Source: Tolypeutes matacus
Lineage: Eukaryota; Chordata; Mammalia; Cingulata; Chlamyphoridae
DNA: 64,000 bases
Direction: 5' to 3'
Assembly: GCA_026826555.1 (NCBI GenBank)
Contig: JAKSZT010054399.1
Coordinates: 7,882,051 to 7,946,050, forward strand
Position numbers and translations under genes: made by a program
Shown here: one piece after another, positions 20,621-33,735 of the stretch
Numbering within the stretch: the stretch's first letter is position 1
How the letters are laid out: every line of letters starts with the position of its first letter
The notes under the pieces: model-generated
The model's database searches: none
What the model was told of the DNA's origin: nothing
The model's input: only the letters and a program-made list of their open reading frames with translations

Positions 20621-23600
20621 CTTTTCCAAACTGCTCAAATCATGCCAACAATATTAGGCAGAATCTATTAAGTTTTTATTACTTAATTGAGAGATTTTAT
20701 ACTTTCAGGAAAACCTGTTTTGCTGAAAAATGCCTTGCAGGGAGGAGAGGTCCTAGATTCTTGGCTCCTTCTAGGCCCTCTTCCAAGGCTTCAAGGCTGA
20801 GTTTAAATTAAGGCATTTCACTGACTATGGAAAGGAAAATATCACAGACCACGAGAGCTAGAAAATACTTTTCTTCCCTATGTAGGAACATGGATGATAT
20901 CATTAAAATTTTCTAGCAAAGACCTCATGAGAACATGGATAATACTATGGGGGGATCTCTATAACAAAATCAGAACTGAAATTAAATGACCCTTGAATTC
21001 CTTTGTAGCCCTTGGATTCCATTCACCTAACATTTCCTCCCATATTGCTTAGATCATGCTTCTCCTTCTAGAGGAGATTCATTTAGCAAGTATACTATTG
21101 CAAAGAGTTAATGTGATTGATTCCATTGACCTGAACAAGGAAAATCCTGTAGCATGGCCTGGAAGTCCATGCCTATTCAAGCACGATGCCTTAGCAACAT
21201 TAAAAGAGATTTTAAAGCAAGTGTGACAGGCCAGGTGACTACCTGGAAATCCATTCACATCTGAAAATCATTTGAGTCCATTTTCTTTTTCAACAGGTCC
21301 CCCTCAAATGAGGCAAGGAATGGTGGTTTATGGCAAATGAACAGAAAGGACTTTATTCCAACATGTCAGGCCATGTATTTTTTCCAGTTGTGTGCATAGA
21401 CCTTTAACAGGAAAGTCATAATTTTCATGATGGTAAAGAAAACACCTTCTATTTTATTAAAATGACAACCAGTCATGTTGTTTTGCCCATCTTGTGCAGT
21501 TATAAAATCAGTTTCCATTTATGTTATTCTTGGTTACTTTGAAGAAAAATATTTTAGAATAGAATTGTTTCAAATCCACTCCTATTATAGAATGACCAGA
21601 GATATCAAACAGGTTTGATAGTCATTATAGTAACATAAAGTAATAATCCTCATCCAAAGCTGTTTAGATCCCTCTACAATTACTCCAAGGGAAACATTAG
21701 CTAATGCTAATGTGGTTATTTTTGTCAATCATTTAACTTCACAATATTTATAGCCTACATACTACACTCCAAGAATTGTTCTGTGGAATCACAAATATGT
21801 GTAAAACAATATTTCTACTTTCAAGTAGTTATAACCTATTTTAGGAATCAAGATATATGAAAAATACAACAGTGTTTCCTGTTTATTGGTATATAAACAG
21901 TATAGAAGCTAAATTCCAATAAATATTGTCAATCGATCAGTGAAGCATAAGTAGAAAATGCGTTCATTGGGGCTGACCCTGTGGATATAACAAAACAGAA
22001 GACAACCTAGTGCAGTCACCAGGTAAGTTTGACATTTGGTAAGAAGAAATTGAGATCCATGAAACAATGCAGTTCCCTTCCCTTATCTTTCTGCTCTTCA
22101 TCCTTAAATCCACAACATAACTAATTTCAGACTGACTTTGAGTGAGCTCAGATTTACTAAATAGTTGTTATAATGTTGCTCTATGGCCTACTTGAATTAA
22201 GTGTGATTTGATCTTGGAAATTTACTCAGCTTACTTGTAAGTAGAAATAGAGAGGAAGCTGTTCCAACAGGTAGCAGAGTAGCTAGCATGATCAGGTGCG
22301 GGATGGGACCCTGTTAGAGCCAGGGCCTCTGTTACTGGAGCATTTGGCTTAAGGACTTAGGAAGATCCATCGAATACGTATATTACACAAGTCTTTCTCA
22401 CTATTTGCTTGCCTATATATCATCACCATCCAGGGCATCTTGTGAATGCATAAAGAAAATTAGGTCTGACATGTATCTGAACACTTCTCTGAAAGTGCGT
22501 TCCCAAAAGGATTGTGGGAAGGTAACTTGCACTGTATAATGAAGGGAGAAGAATGCAATGGAATGAAATCCAATGAAAAACAATAGGAGGGCTGTCTTAG
22601 AGAAGATAGAGAGTGTAGGAAGCCCAAAGAACTCAGGAGGAAGTCCTAGAATGTTTAGGACAGAAATGTCAAATATTAAGTTTTATTGCTGGTATATAAA
22701 TACTCTATCTCCCCAAACTTGCAATAAAGTTTCTTATAAATATCAATACCTTGAAAATGTGTGTGTGCATGGGGGTTCATAGAAAAGCAAGGAAGCATAA
22801 AAAAATCTTGCATGAATACTCGTCTGGGTTGGCACCTGGCAGAGAAAAGAGTATTTAAACCATGGACCCAAATCTAACCAGGAAAATCTTAAGCCCCCTT
22901 CCAACCACTAACATGCTAAATGTAATACCATCATTCATGAAGGTTTGAGGCCATTTTACTAAATTTTCAAAGGACAGGCTTCTTTAGTAGACATCAGTGG
23001 TACAGCTACACAGTACATCTCTTTGCATGTCCTTCACAAAGCTTTGTCAAACACGCTTCTGAATCATTATGATCAAACCCTGGGATGTTAGACTTTAACA
23101 CTTCCACTGAAATCTTTTCCTCTATTCTTCTACCCAGTTGGGTAGATATCAAAGGCCATGCTGAGATCTTCTCTTGCGAGCTGTTTCCATCAATCACATT
23201 CTATGAGAAGTATGAGAATACAAGCTCTTGCATGTGTGGGTGAGGAACGTCATGTGGACTAAAACCCGACTATGAAGTTAATGGTGCAGGAATAGGCAAA
23301 AAAATGAAAAAGATGCTATTGTTGAAACACGTATCCTAAAGTGTGCTTCCAATACTTTTTAGGAAAGCGCTCCTCAAGTCTACTGATGATAGACCCTAGG
23401 AAGCATGGACTCCAAATACTTTCATTTTTCTGCCAAGTTTATTTTCCTATTGTTTTGTTTTCTTTCCCATCCTGTCCTTTCAATTCATCCAAAATTGTTC
23501 CAAAGCTCCCTTTAAAAATATTTTGGGTCTTACAACCTCCTAAATGTCTTAGAATATATGGACTCAGATATAATATGTAAAAATATATCTAAGATTGTAA

Positions 23601-24346
23601 GAAGAGAAGGGAATTTTCCAAAATAGTATTTTATTACATGATCCTGTTTAACTTGTTTGCTAATTGATTGTTGTTTAGATATATAGTTTTGATATTAACT
23701 CACCTGATTTTTGACTATATAAGATTTTATGCACTTTTTATTCTTGTCAGGGACATCATATAAACACATTTTTGATTAATTGATATTCATATGAAACGTT
23801 CACATTTTAATGGACTCCATAGTAGTTCTTCAGGGAGAAATCAGCATTTTTATGTGAAATTAGGTGTATATTGCTTAATCAAGCCTTTTTCAATTTAATT
23901 TACTCACAATAAGAATTCATTCTGGTGCACTTTTCAGAGATCCTTTGTTTCATTATAGCTAATAATTTTTGAAGCAGTTATAGCTAATTATGAAAGAAAA
24001 ACTAATGAGGCTTCTCATGACATAGTAGGATAACTACTTCTGTTATGTAGTTATGCTTTTGTTGGTATAGTATTTTCATGAAATCTCACAAAATATTTAA
24101 CTTTTCAAAGTATAGAGAGTATGTAAAGGGTAAAGTAAAAGCTGTATTTGACCTCATTTTCTGAATTTAATATTTCTGTGTACAACATTCTCCTTTAAAA
24201 TATGCAGTGGGAATGTATATATAAATATATCAATCAGCCTTGATATTCTGTTACCTTTAAGCAATTATGAGCATTCAATGTATATCATAGATGAAACTTT
24301 ATTACTGAATTTCCAAGGTCACTTGATAATGAAATATTAGCATACA
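20621..24346. other. Large unassigned stretch
   Basis: This is 3.7 kb with no recognisable gene, SINE or LTR. Short open frames (for example 22573-22782, 23341-23580) show no domains. The sequence is moderately AT-rich and mostly complex, so it could hold ancient unclassifiable repeats or conserved non-coding DNA. Confidence 0.4.
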
Positions 24347-24578
24347 CAGAGTGCTTTTTTTTTTTTTTTTAGGAGGTACCCGGGATAAAACCCAGGACCT
24401 TGTACATGGGAAGCAGGCGCTCAACCACTGAGCTACATCTGCTACCCAATGAGAGTTGGTTTTTTCATTCATTTATTTGCTTATTTTTAGGAGGTACCAA
24501 GGATCAAACTCAGGACCTCGTACAAGGGAAGCAGGTGCTCAACCACTTGAGCTACATCCACTCCCCCAGAATGCTTTT
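24347..24578 (-). mobile_element. DAS-SINE head-linker-head dimer with one target duplication
   Basis: Two DAS heads lie in the same minus orientation: 24490-24566 (GTGGATGTAGCTCAAGTGG, box B near GTTTGATCC) and 24374-24446 (GCAGATGTAGCTCAGTGG, GTTTTATCC). They are joined by an A/T-rich linker (24450-24489) and end in a T-run (24355-24371). The repeats CAGAGTGCTTTT (24347-24358) and CAGAATGCTTTT (24567-24578), 11 of 12 identical, flank the pair. The pair therefore looks like a single insertion. Confidence 0.85.
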
Positions 24579-24608
24579 GAAAAAAGTAACTGACAATTAA
24601 TATTGACT

Positions 24609-25049
24609 TGTGGTAGATTGAATTTTGTACACCAACAAAAGACATATTCTTAATATTAATCCATGTTGAATCATGTGTAAATAGGGACCTTTTTGAAGAT
24701 GTTATTTTTAGTTATGTTGTGGACCAACTAAATCAGGGTGGGCCTTAAAGTCCTTTATAAGTGAGTCAGAGAAGGCTATAGAGGGAAGCCAGAAGTGAGT
24801 GGAAACTGGAAGAGCAGACACAAAGAGGGGGGGTCTTGCCATGTAATGGGAAACAGAGGTGCAAGCCAAAGAACCCAGAGGATCGTTGCCACGCAGCACC
24901 AGAACTCTAAAAACTTTGGGGAGAAATCATAGCCTCAGCGATGACTTGATTTTGGACTTTTAGCCTCTGAAGCCACGCATCACTAAATTCCTGTTTTTAA
25001 GCCATCCCATTGTGTGATATTTATCTCAGCAGCCTGACAAACCAAGACA
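24609..25049 (+). mobile_element. MaLR-like LTR (related to family B)
   Basis: It starts TGTGGTAGATTGAATTTTGTACACC and ends CTGACAAACCAAGACA (441 bp). MaLR hallmarks are in order: 'AAATAGGGACCTTTTTGAAG', 'TCAGGGTGGGCCTTAAAGTCCTTTATAAG', 'TTGCCATGT', 'TTGATTTTGGACTTTTAGCC', 'TTTAAGCCATCCCATTGTGTG'. No exact target duplication is seen at these ends. Confidence 0.8.
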
Positions 25050-25051
25050 CT

Positions 25052-25080
25052 TAGTGTGTGTTTGTGTGTGTGTATGTATT
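25052..25080 (+). repeat. (TG)n microsatellite
   Basis: Interrupted TG repeat: GTGTGTGTTTGTGTGTGTGTATGTA. Confidence 0.8.
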
Positions 25081-25239
25081 CATTTATAAAATATGCTTGG
25101 ATAGAAGTATTTCCTTCTTTTTAACTTTTCACACACTTCTCTGTGTAGAAAAAAAGTTAATATTAAATGCAGTTGGCAACTACATGGGAGTTAAATTGTT
25201 CATAAGGTTATACTACACTGCTACTATTACTACTATCTG

Positions 25240-25420
25240 AAATGTATTCAGTACCTTGAGTATATGTGACCTAGTTAAATACTGCGATGACACAGGCACT
25301 ATTAGTTATATTATATTTACCAATAAGGAAACTGAGGGTCAGAGTAAAGTGACCTGGCCAAGCCCACAGGGCTGGGGCAGCCAGAACCCCTCAAGGTATT
25401 TTGACTCCAGAAAACTCACT
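25240..25420 (-). mobile_element. MIR fragment, antisense
   Basis: The reverse MIR phrase 'CACAGGCACTATTAGTTATATTATATTTACCAATAAGGAAACTGAGGGTCAGAGTAAAGTGACCTGGCCAAGCCCACAGGGCTGG' is present in recognisable order. Confidence 0.7.
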
Positions 25421-27559
25421 GTTTTGCTCATGGTCTCCCTCTGCTGAGAGCTGGGCCATGCCCCCTCCACTCCAAACCCAACTCTAAAAGAGGAGGTTTA
25501 ACTCAATACATATGAGGGTCTAATTCGTTGGTTGAGAGGCCACTATTGGTCTGACAATGACGTTTTCTAGGGAAAATACATATCTTTTATGTGGAGGAGG
25601 AGTTATGTAAATTTTAAACTCACACTTTGTTTTCAGAATATGTTTTTATTATAAATATGCTTCATTTCAACATTTAAAATAGCATTTTCTCTTGATACTT
25701 TAAATACAAATTCCTATCGCAAGAGAGTTAATGAGGGAAAGCTCTCCTAAACACTGAATAAAATCAGTTGACTAGAAAATAGAGTGCTTTAGCATATATT
25801 GATCATTTAGGGTAAATATGTGTTGCAATCTTCTTTCTCATGGATGGTTAATTTCTGCTAGAATGTCAAAATAACCTTAGTTAAGTTTGGCATGGCCAAA
25901 ATGAAGTGAATCATATTATCATATTGAAATTTAAAAGTTGTTACAAACTTCTAGAGACTTCCAGAGTTGTTTGCTAGAGATGTTAATGGTAGAGAATTTG
26001 GCCCATAATTTTCCATGGTTTGACTGTGGTAAGGAAAGTTTTTTAAAAGCAGGTTCCAGGTGATAGTTAAATCTAATCCTCTTAGATTTATAGCACCACA
26101 AACTATTAACTCAACTATTACAGACCAGAAGCCAGGAACTTAATAATCTCTCCTCAAGCAAGTCACCTGATTAAATACCTCAAATATTTTGACAACAAAA
26201 TCATTTAGAGCCTGTAATGATTGATGGGCTACATTCCTTGCCAAATGTTGATTTCTCAATGTAATTCTTTCTGGATGAATTGAAAACATAATCTACCTAC
26301 ATAAATCTATTGCAATACTTTCTTCAACATTTTAAAAAGTAGTTTCTAAGATGACATGAAAATTTTATGCCTTCTAACTGCTTAAATAATCTATATATTT
26401 TGGGTCATTTTAATGATCCCAATATTAATCATAGAAACTTTGTCTCCTTATAGAGAACTCTTCCAAAAATAAGTTAGCCCCCTCTGAAGTGTTTGTTTCC
26501 TTTTCACTGTTTTTTTTTTGGACTTTGTGAATAGAAACCTGCAATCGACCAAACTGCTCTGGCTCAAAAGAAATACACCCCTCCATTGGCAGTCATACAA
26601 ATCTGCATTTTTTGTCTTCCATATTCACAGGGGTGAGCAGAAATACTTTCCTAAGAAAATCAAACAATAATCTCAACCAGATTAAAATAGTGATACGTAA
26701 CTCTCGTCCTTTAAACTTATCTGCTAACCACTTAAAACCACTTTACATAGATTGGATTCTTGCCATGTAAATAATTTATTTTAGATTTCTTTTAGAAACG
26801 GGCAACAAAATGAACTTAAGCCCACATATCCAAATTGTCCTTCTTCAGCTCTCTATGCAAATGATAATTTGGATTTAAAAGCATGGGAAAAGGCCTATCT
26901 TGGCACTGACACTTGATAAAGTTACATCACTTGCTAAAGCCTTGGAGGGATTTCTGTAAAAATATAATCATGATGAGGCAGGAAGGAAAGGACTTCCTAC
27001 AACAACCCCCCAACTCATTGGGTTGAGGATAAAATTCATTCCAGGTTCAGGTTTGATTTCCTTCTCCACCATGTAGAATTGCTCAAGGCAACAGCAGACA
27101 CACCAAACAGGAATCTCACAGTATCTTTTTGTGGGGAAAATTTGCCACCAAAGAGAAGAGTTATCGCTACAGATATTTCAAAAAGGGGACAATTGAGTCA
27201 GGCAAAGACTTGGGCCCTGTACTGGGTAAATTTCTGGCAGCCACATCAGACATTATGAAGAAACTTCTTTAATGATATCTCCTCCTGGGATGACTTTGAC
27301 TCCTGCCTAATTCTAGCAGTTTGCTGAATTTGTGAATAGACCAAGTTCAACAATAAGGAGACATTGGTCTACTGTAGTTTAAGTTTTCTCTGAAAGGTTG
27401 GAGCAGGGATGTACTAACACTTTAAGATAACCCATTACATCTCCCATGAGGTACATAACAGATCTTTTGCATAGGGATAGTGATTTGAGAAATTGGGCCA
27501 AGCATTTGAAAAGACACTATAGTCCCAATGAAGAGGACTTATCTGATAAATCAGAGAAA
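25421..27559. other. Unassigned stretch with a candidate conserved element near 26760-26900
   Basis: No gene or named repeat is seen. A perfect octamer ATGCAAAT lies at 26855-26862, followed by GATAATTTGG, in a complex stretch. Conservation is a guess until aligned. Confidence 0.35.
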
Positions 27560-28710
27560 GTTATTTTCAAGAAACAAAGTTACAGCCTGAAATAGAAACC
27601 AAGAAAAGAAAATCAATATGATAATTGCAATTATAAAACAAAAACAGGTAACCATGAAGAAAGAGAAAAACTGAGATGTAATCATTCCCAATTTTTAAAG
27701 TTTTTAATGGAGACGGTAAACAGCACTTTGGATACAGCTGAAATCTGAAGTGAGAAAGTAAAAGACAAAGGCAAGAGCTTCTCCCAGAGGTTACAGGACA
27801 GATTTTAAAAAGGATGAAATTGATTAGAGAAAAGTGAAGAAACATGGAGGACAATCTGGAAAGGCCATTATAAGATGTCTACAAATCCCTAAAACAGAGA
27901 GTGGGTAGAAGGGAATAAATAATTTAAATAATAATAATAAATTTCCTGGCTGAATATATCTCACATTTGCATATTTATAAGGATTTGCATACTACTCAGC
28001 ATAATACAGATCCAGACCTAGCAATATACTGGAGAAAGTCTTACACTTCAAAGGACCATATTTCCATACACAATCAAGAAGAAAGATCAGATTCTAAGGA
28101 TAGGAAATTCAGGTTGGCTTAAGGCTTATCCTCTATAACATTAAGTGGAACAGAGAAGATGCCTTTATAATTTTAATGGAAACCTATAGAAACCTAAAGA
28201 TTTCTATACCTAAGGAGGTATCGTCTGCAGGTAAAGGTGACAGAAAGACATTCTTCTATGGATGCAAGCGTACATATGGCCCTCCCAAAAAATTAGACAA
28301 AAATAAAAGATTGATGAAAACAAAGAATGCCAAATGAGGAAGTTACTATATCAAAGAATTATGGTAACTAGTGGACACAATGGAATAGATATAATCAAAA
28401 TAAAAGAAATGATATACAGCTTAGAATAATTCCTGGCTTCAAAGGTGCACAGTACAAACAATACTTTAGTAATAATTTGGTCTAAAATATGAGATTATAG
28501 CAATGAAAACAAGATACTAGGTAGTGATAGGATAACCATGGACAGTTAGACATGTACATTTACCACTGTTCTCTATAATAATTCCACCAAATGTAAGTAA
28601 AAAGGTTTTATAAAAAGATATATAAATGCACAAAGCAAATCAAATAAGAAGACATTCATAACAAAACTTTGTAAACTGTCAAGGAAATGCCTGAGTGACT
28701 AGGTGTATTT
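27560..28710 (+). mobile_element. Old LINE fragment, HAL1/L1-like
   Basis: This is A-rich sense sequence with LINE-type text: 'AATAATAATAAATTTCCTGGCTGAATATATC', 'ATCAAGAAGAAAGATCAGATTC', 'GTGACAGAAAGACATTC'. Similar to HAL1 / old L1 ORF1-region DNA, but too diverged for a firm family. Confidence 0.4.
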
Positions 28711-29040
28711 ACTGTAGCAATTTCTATTGAATTGTTCTTATACTTCTCATCTCTCTGCTAAAATTTTCTATCCAAATGGCCATGCTATATGGCTTTCCAC
28801 AAGTCTTTAATATATTACATATAGTAGTCTTAAATTCCCTGTCTGATAGCTCCAACATATGGGTTATTATTCAGTTTGGTTTGCTGATTGCTTTGTCTCT
28901 GGACAGTGGCTGTTTTTTTCTGTTCTTTTTGCATGTCTTGAAATATTTAACTGAATGTTGGACATCATTTATAGAGTAGAAGAGATGGAGGAAAAGAGTA
29001 TTCATACCTCTAAATGGGCAAAACTCTTCTGCTGGATTGT
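28711..29040 (-). mobile_element. Old LINE fragment in the opposite sense
   Basis: The text 'CTGTCTGATAGCTCCAACATATGGG', 'GATTGCTTTGTCTCTGGACAGTGGCTG', 'GCATGTCTTGAAATATTTAACTGAATGTTGGACATC' is a familiar dispersed phrase of old LINE-1 related DNA. Family and orientation are uncertain. Confidence 0.4.
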
Positions 29041-29440
29041 TGGTATGGGGCATTGAGTACAAATGGTCTAACAACTGAATAATAAAAGATTCAGAAATAC
29101 AGAAAAAGAAATGAGGCTGGGAGGAGGAGAAAATTATCCAAGAAACAACAAAAAATGTTCCCCAAATTGAAGATATGAGATCCCAAGCAGTGAGGGTCCA
29201 TTGAGTTGCCTATACAAATAGGTAAAAGGAACTAAAACATGGGAAATTTCTGAAATATGAAATAAAATTTCAAAAACTATTTTAGAGAGAAGAATAAAAT
29301 ATAAGACACATGAAAGACGAACCATCAGGTTTTTCAGTAGTCATGCTAATAACTCAAAGGAAATAGTATGTTGAAACAATGCCTTCAAAATCCTTCACAA
29401 TGATTGGGATAATTTTGTTTGTTTTTTTAGTTTACAACGC
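29041..29440 (+). mobile_element. Old LINE fragment, HAL1/L1-like
   Basis: The order 'CCCCAAATTGAAGATATGAG', 'AGGGTCCATTGAGTTGCC', 'AGTCATGCTAATAACTCAAAGG', 'AACAATGCCTTCAAAATCC' matches HAL1/L1 text ('crosslinked' to the phrase ..GAGCAATGCCTTCAAAATTCTGAGG). It is probably the continuation of 27560-28710. Confidence 0.5.
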
Positions 29441-29490
29441 AAAGAAGTACTTTACAATTATATGCACAAATATGTGTGTATGTAGGTATT

Positions 29491-29492
29491 TT

Positions 29493-29524
<32 letters not shown>

Positions 29525-29526
29525 TA
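29491..29526 (+). repeat. (TA)n(CA)n microsatellite
   Basis: An alternating TATATA run of about 20 bp passes into ACACACACACACA. Confidence 0.9.
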
Positions 29527-32500
29527 CTTACATGCATATATATACTTAAAACAGTTGACCAAATTTTATGCATATATTGGTCTATCATAGAAACATAAAC
29601 ACATTCCAGAATAGTAAATAGAGCCCTTCATCACCATTTAAAAAAAAAAAAGAAAGAAAAAAAGGAAAAAAAATCATGTGTCATGGAAGAAATGAAGTAA
29701 ACAAATTCCATGTATCTTGTACTAAAATTAGATATTATTTATTCTGGTAAAAATTAAAAATATGTATAAACATTCTAACTTACTAGAGAAAATCCAAGTC
29801 CGTAGAAAAAATAGTTCCTGGAGCACAATATAGGAATAAAAGGAAAAGGAAGGTAGTATAATACAGTATAATAGGCATAAAAACAAGAATACTAGTTAAT
29901 AAGCAGCCATTACACTTAACTTTTAATATCATGTTTAAGGAAGTGGGAGATGCTGACAATTCCTTTTTAACTGAACAAATAATATCACAAAAGTAGGGTT
30001 TATACTATTATCCAGTTTTTCTAAAATATATGTGTAACAAAATACTTTAAAAAACAATTGAGGTGTAGGAAACATTTTATTTGCCCAGAGGAATAATTTT
30101 CCCTTTCTAGTTAGTACAAATTAAAATTTCCCATTTACTCTAGCTACCAAGAAGCTTGGATGCAAATTCGGCATATAAACACCCTTAGCTTTGTCATATG
30201 CTGATTATTCTTTCCCTTGTCCTTGGTTTTATGTTATTATTGATTTTATTTTATTATCATGTTGCCTGTTTTATAACCATACACATTCTCAAATCCTTTA
30301 GAAAAGAGGAAAAATATAAATATTTGTAAGTATTTATAGAATTATACTCTGGCAACAGAGAAATGGATTTATTATTTTGCTCATTTTCACTTTAAAAGAA
30401 TCTGTTCTTTGACTTTATATATTTTGATTCACATTGTTATGGTACAGAGCTGTAGGTATTCAATGATACTTTTTACAATCTAGTAGGATACTTGGAAGAG
30501 TAAATACTGTAACTGCAACCTGTCACATAAATCTACATTTTTTTGTTTGAAAAATACCGATATTTGGTAGCGATATTTTTAAAGATTTAATTCAATGACC
30601 TTACAGCTGTTTCCACTTAAGAAAATAAGACTTATTATTTTGCACTCATTCTTCATTTTACGAAGGATAATATATTTGCTATTTACCTTATTTAGTTCCA
30701 AATTAATTCTGATTATTTGCAAAAATCACCTTCACCTGCAAACAAAGAAGACTGAGATTAATCACCACATAAATATAATGTAATATAAAAACATACACAC
30801 TTGCATTTAATAGCCATCCTAGTTGAAACAATTCCAACAGTGGTTTCAAATTGTATCAAGCAAATAGGATAGCATAAATATGTGGATTCCCAGGATGATG
30901 GCTTCAAAAGGGAAAATGCTCATTTGATGTGAAAACTCAGTCATATTTATATTTGAAAACAAGTTCATTGTTTTATAGTTATTTGTGCTTTAAACATTAC
31001 ATGCCCAGAATTTTTATAGTTTATTTTTGTTAATTTACTGAAATTGTAATCTTCATATGTTCTAGTCAATGGAGGTATGAAAATTAAAGGGCACATGAGT
31101 AAAACTATGCCTGAATATTCACTTTTTAATTATATAAACTATTGTATAAACATACCATATATGCACACTAAGTAAACTTGCATATATGAGGAAACAAATC
31201 ATTTTAGGAAAGGGTGATGATAGTTTATACAAGAATATTAGAGCTTTAAGAAACAATTTCTCATAAAATTCCTTAAAAATTGAACTCCCTTCTTTTTTTA
31301 AATTAATTTTATGAAAAATAGTTTAAGAATCTTTAAAGTGCCATAATATTTTTAGAAAATACTAAAATCATTAGTAATTTTGGGACAAGTCCTGTGTTAG
31401 TTTAAAATATATAGATTCAATATGCAAAGTAAAATCTTTACAGAGTAGTTGGAGAGAGGAGATTTGATGTGAATATTCTAAATGATCTTAAACTTCTGAA
31501 TTCTCTTGATTTTAGTGTCAGACATAATAATTTGAGGTTTTATGCAGCTTAGTTCACACAAACTATTTTCCTTTCCATCTTTTGATATACGTCTTTAACA
31601 TGGAAGAATTTATACTAAGTTTGTCCCTTGTAGACTATAATAGACAATCATCAAATCTCTATTATTGGTAGAAGATTTGATATGTGTTTGAGTATTATTA
31701 TGTAGAAGGACCTGGTTCTGAAATGGTGACAGCCTTGTCTTTCCTTGACTTTTTTGCTTAAAGAAAAGAAAATACTTTGGACAAGTTGGCCTTTGTTCGA
31801 ACTTCTTAACCAATGCTTTCTTACTAGAGGCTAGACAGCAAATTCTACATTTGCTTTTTTTTTATGTCATTTCTGCTACATCTAGGGTGAACATACATAT
31901 TGTTTTGTCTGGAAAGTCCAAATTTATGCCCATTGTGATGGTGTAATTTTTAATAGTATTCCTTTAATCTCAATGGTGTTCTGACTTGAACAATAAATTA
32001 GTTGATTATCCTACTAAAAAAGACATTCTTTTTCATCTCATACATAAATCTATAACATCCCTCCTTGATATTTCTAGTCATCAAACTTTGGCTCTTTAAA
32101 CAGCTGTGACAATAGATTTACCCAAGAGCAAAGAACGGGTATAATATAAGCTTGAGAATGAAGAGTTACTTGTCAATATGTGGTTTATATTCCTGCAAAA
32201 GATGGAAGGTTTGAAGGGATGCTCTGAGGCAATGGGAATTAAGTAGATGACCACTTAGTGGAAAGGTTAGACTGCTGTCAACTGGAGATTCAAGCAGTAT
32301 GAGAGTATTAGGAATTGGTGCTTTAAATATTCCTATTGCAATATCCAGTGGGTGCAGCCAGGGAAGAAAAGATGATGAAGGGTAGACGACTAGAGTCATG
32401 GAGCGGGAGAGAAGTCATGAAGATCTAACCACTTGTTTTGTTTTGTTTTTTTCCCCAACCAATTCTCCTACAGGGTTCCTCTTGATATATTTGTTTTTCT

Positions 32501-32790
32501 TGTTTCCTGTGCATTTTAGGTGTATTTTCAGACTCTGAATGTTACCAATAATGTATGCTAAAAATAGAAGCCAGTGCCTCACTTGCAGGAAAAGGTTAAA
32601 AAGCTTCAGATTTATATTTGTATCCTCTACACATGCAAAAGTTTAGCGTATTCCTAGATTATAAGGAATTAATAACCTGGTAATACAAAGATTCTAGAAG
32701 TTAGAGAGAAGATAAAAATCAATTTCAAGAGACTGATGAACAGACGATTATAACAGTGCGTTATTTGGCATGAAAGGAATTATTTTCGTA
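29527..32790. other. Large AT-rich unassigned stretch
   Basis: No gene is seen. An A-rich patch lies at 29639-29673. Several short open frames exist but none resembles a protein domain. No named repeat could be supported. Confidence 0.4.
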
Positions 32791-32794
32791 GACA

Positions 32795-32985
32795 GTGTTT
32801 CTAAAAATGTGGCTAGTTTGAAAGTAACTTTCATCAGAGTCACCTGGGACATTTGTCAGAAATGCAAATCAAATGAACCCAAATCTCTAAAAAATGAGAT
32901 TCACAATCTACTTTTTAACAAACTCCCCAAAGAATTACTATCTATAGCAAAGTTGGAGAATCATACTTCTAGGAATACTGGAGAG
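32795..32985. mobile_element. MER5-type hAT-Charlie fragment
   Basis: It contains 'TTTCATCAGAGTCACCTGGGACATTTGTCAGAAATGCAAATC', 'AAAATGAGATTCACAATCTAC' and ends 'AGTTGGAGAATCATAC', a decayed form of the MER5 layout (..GAATCACCTGGG..AGATTCTGATT..GTTGAGAACCACTG). Confidence 0.65.
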
Positions 32986-33604
32986 GTAGCAGCAAATCAT
33001 CGTAAAGAAACAGCAAATATGCGCTAAAGGGGCTTTTTGAAAGAAATGAACATGGGAGTGCTTTATTCTCTACAGATACACAAAGGAAAGACTACCCAAA
33101 TGCTTCAAAGCCATTGTGCATTCTGTGATTACGTTGGAATTGGTTTAAATAATTGAAGATGGATGGACTGTATTTCTACTGTTTTTGAAAGCCTTGAAGG
33201 AAACCAGAGGATCTGGGGCACAGATAGTATTTTACTCCATTTTCCAATTGAAGTTCATAGCTGTGGAAGAATCTATAGGAAAAATAATGACTGGCTAAAA
33301 AGATAATAATAAAATATTAAACTTGTTGTTTGGGGCCAAATCTTATTACACCAGAATAATGAACAACAGGCTGGGGACAGGGTAATCTCAGACAGCTGGA
33401 GAAAGAGTTTTTGGAATACTGAAATTTTATAGCAAAGACAAATAGCATCCTGACACAAATTTAAACTTGAACTTAATAGAGCACAATGGCTGCATGGTCA
33501 AATAAATTTTAAAAAGGATAATATTGTAAGGTATGGATAGGACAAAAAGTAAAGAAGTCAGAAATAATACTTTGGGCTATAAATGCAAAACACTTTCAGG
33601 TAGT

Positions 33605-33735
33605 TTGCATGTGTAAAAACCAACTGGACAGCTCGGGCATAACTGTGGAGTTCAGGACCTACTTGTATGATCTTGGGCATGGTACTTCATGTCTCTGAAT
33701 TGATAAATAAAAGCTACATCATCATCATCATCATA
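33605..33735 (+). mobile_element. Weak MIR fragment plus (ATC)n
   Basis: 'GATCTTGGGCATGGTACTTCATGTCTCTGAATTGATAAATAAAAG' fits the MIR core in a degraded form and runs into (ATC)n at 33718-33733. Confidence 0.45.
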
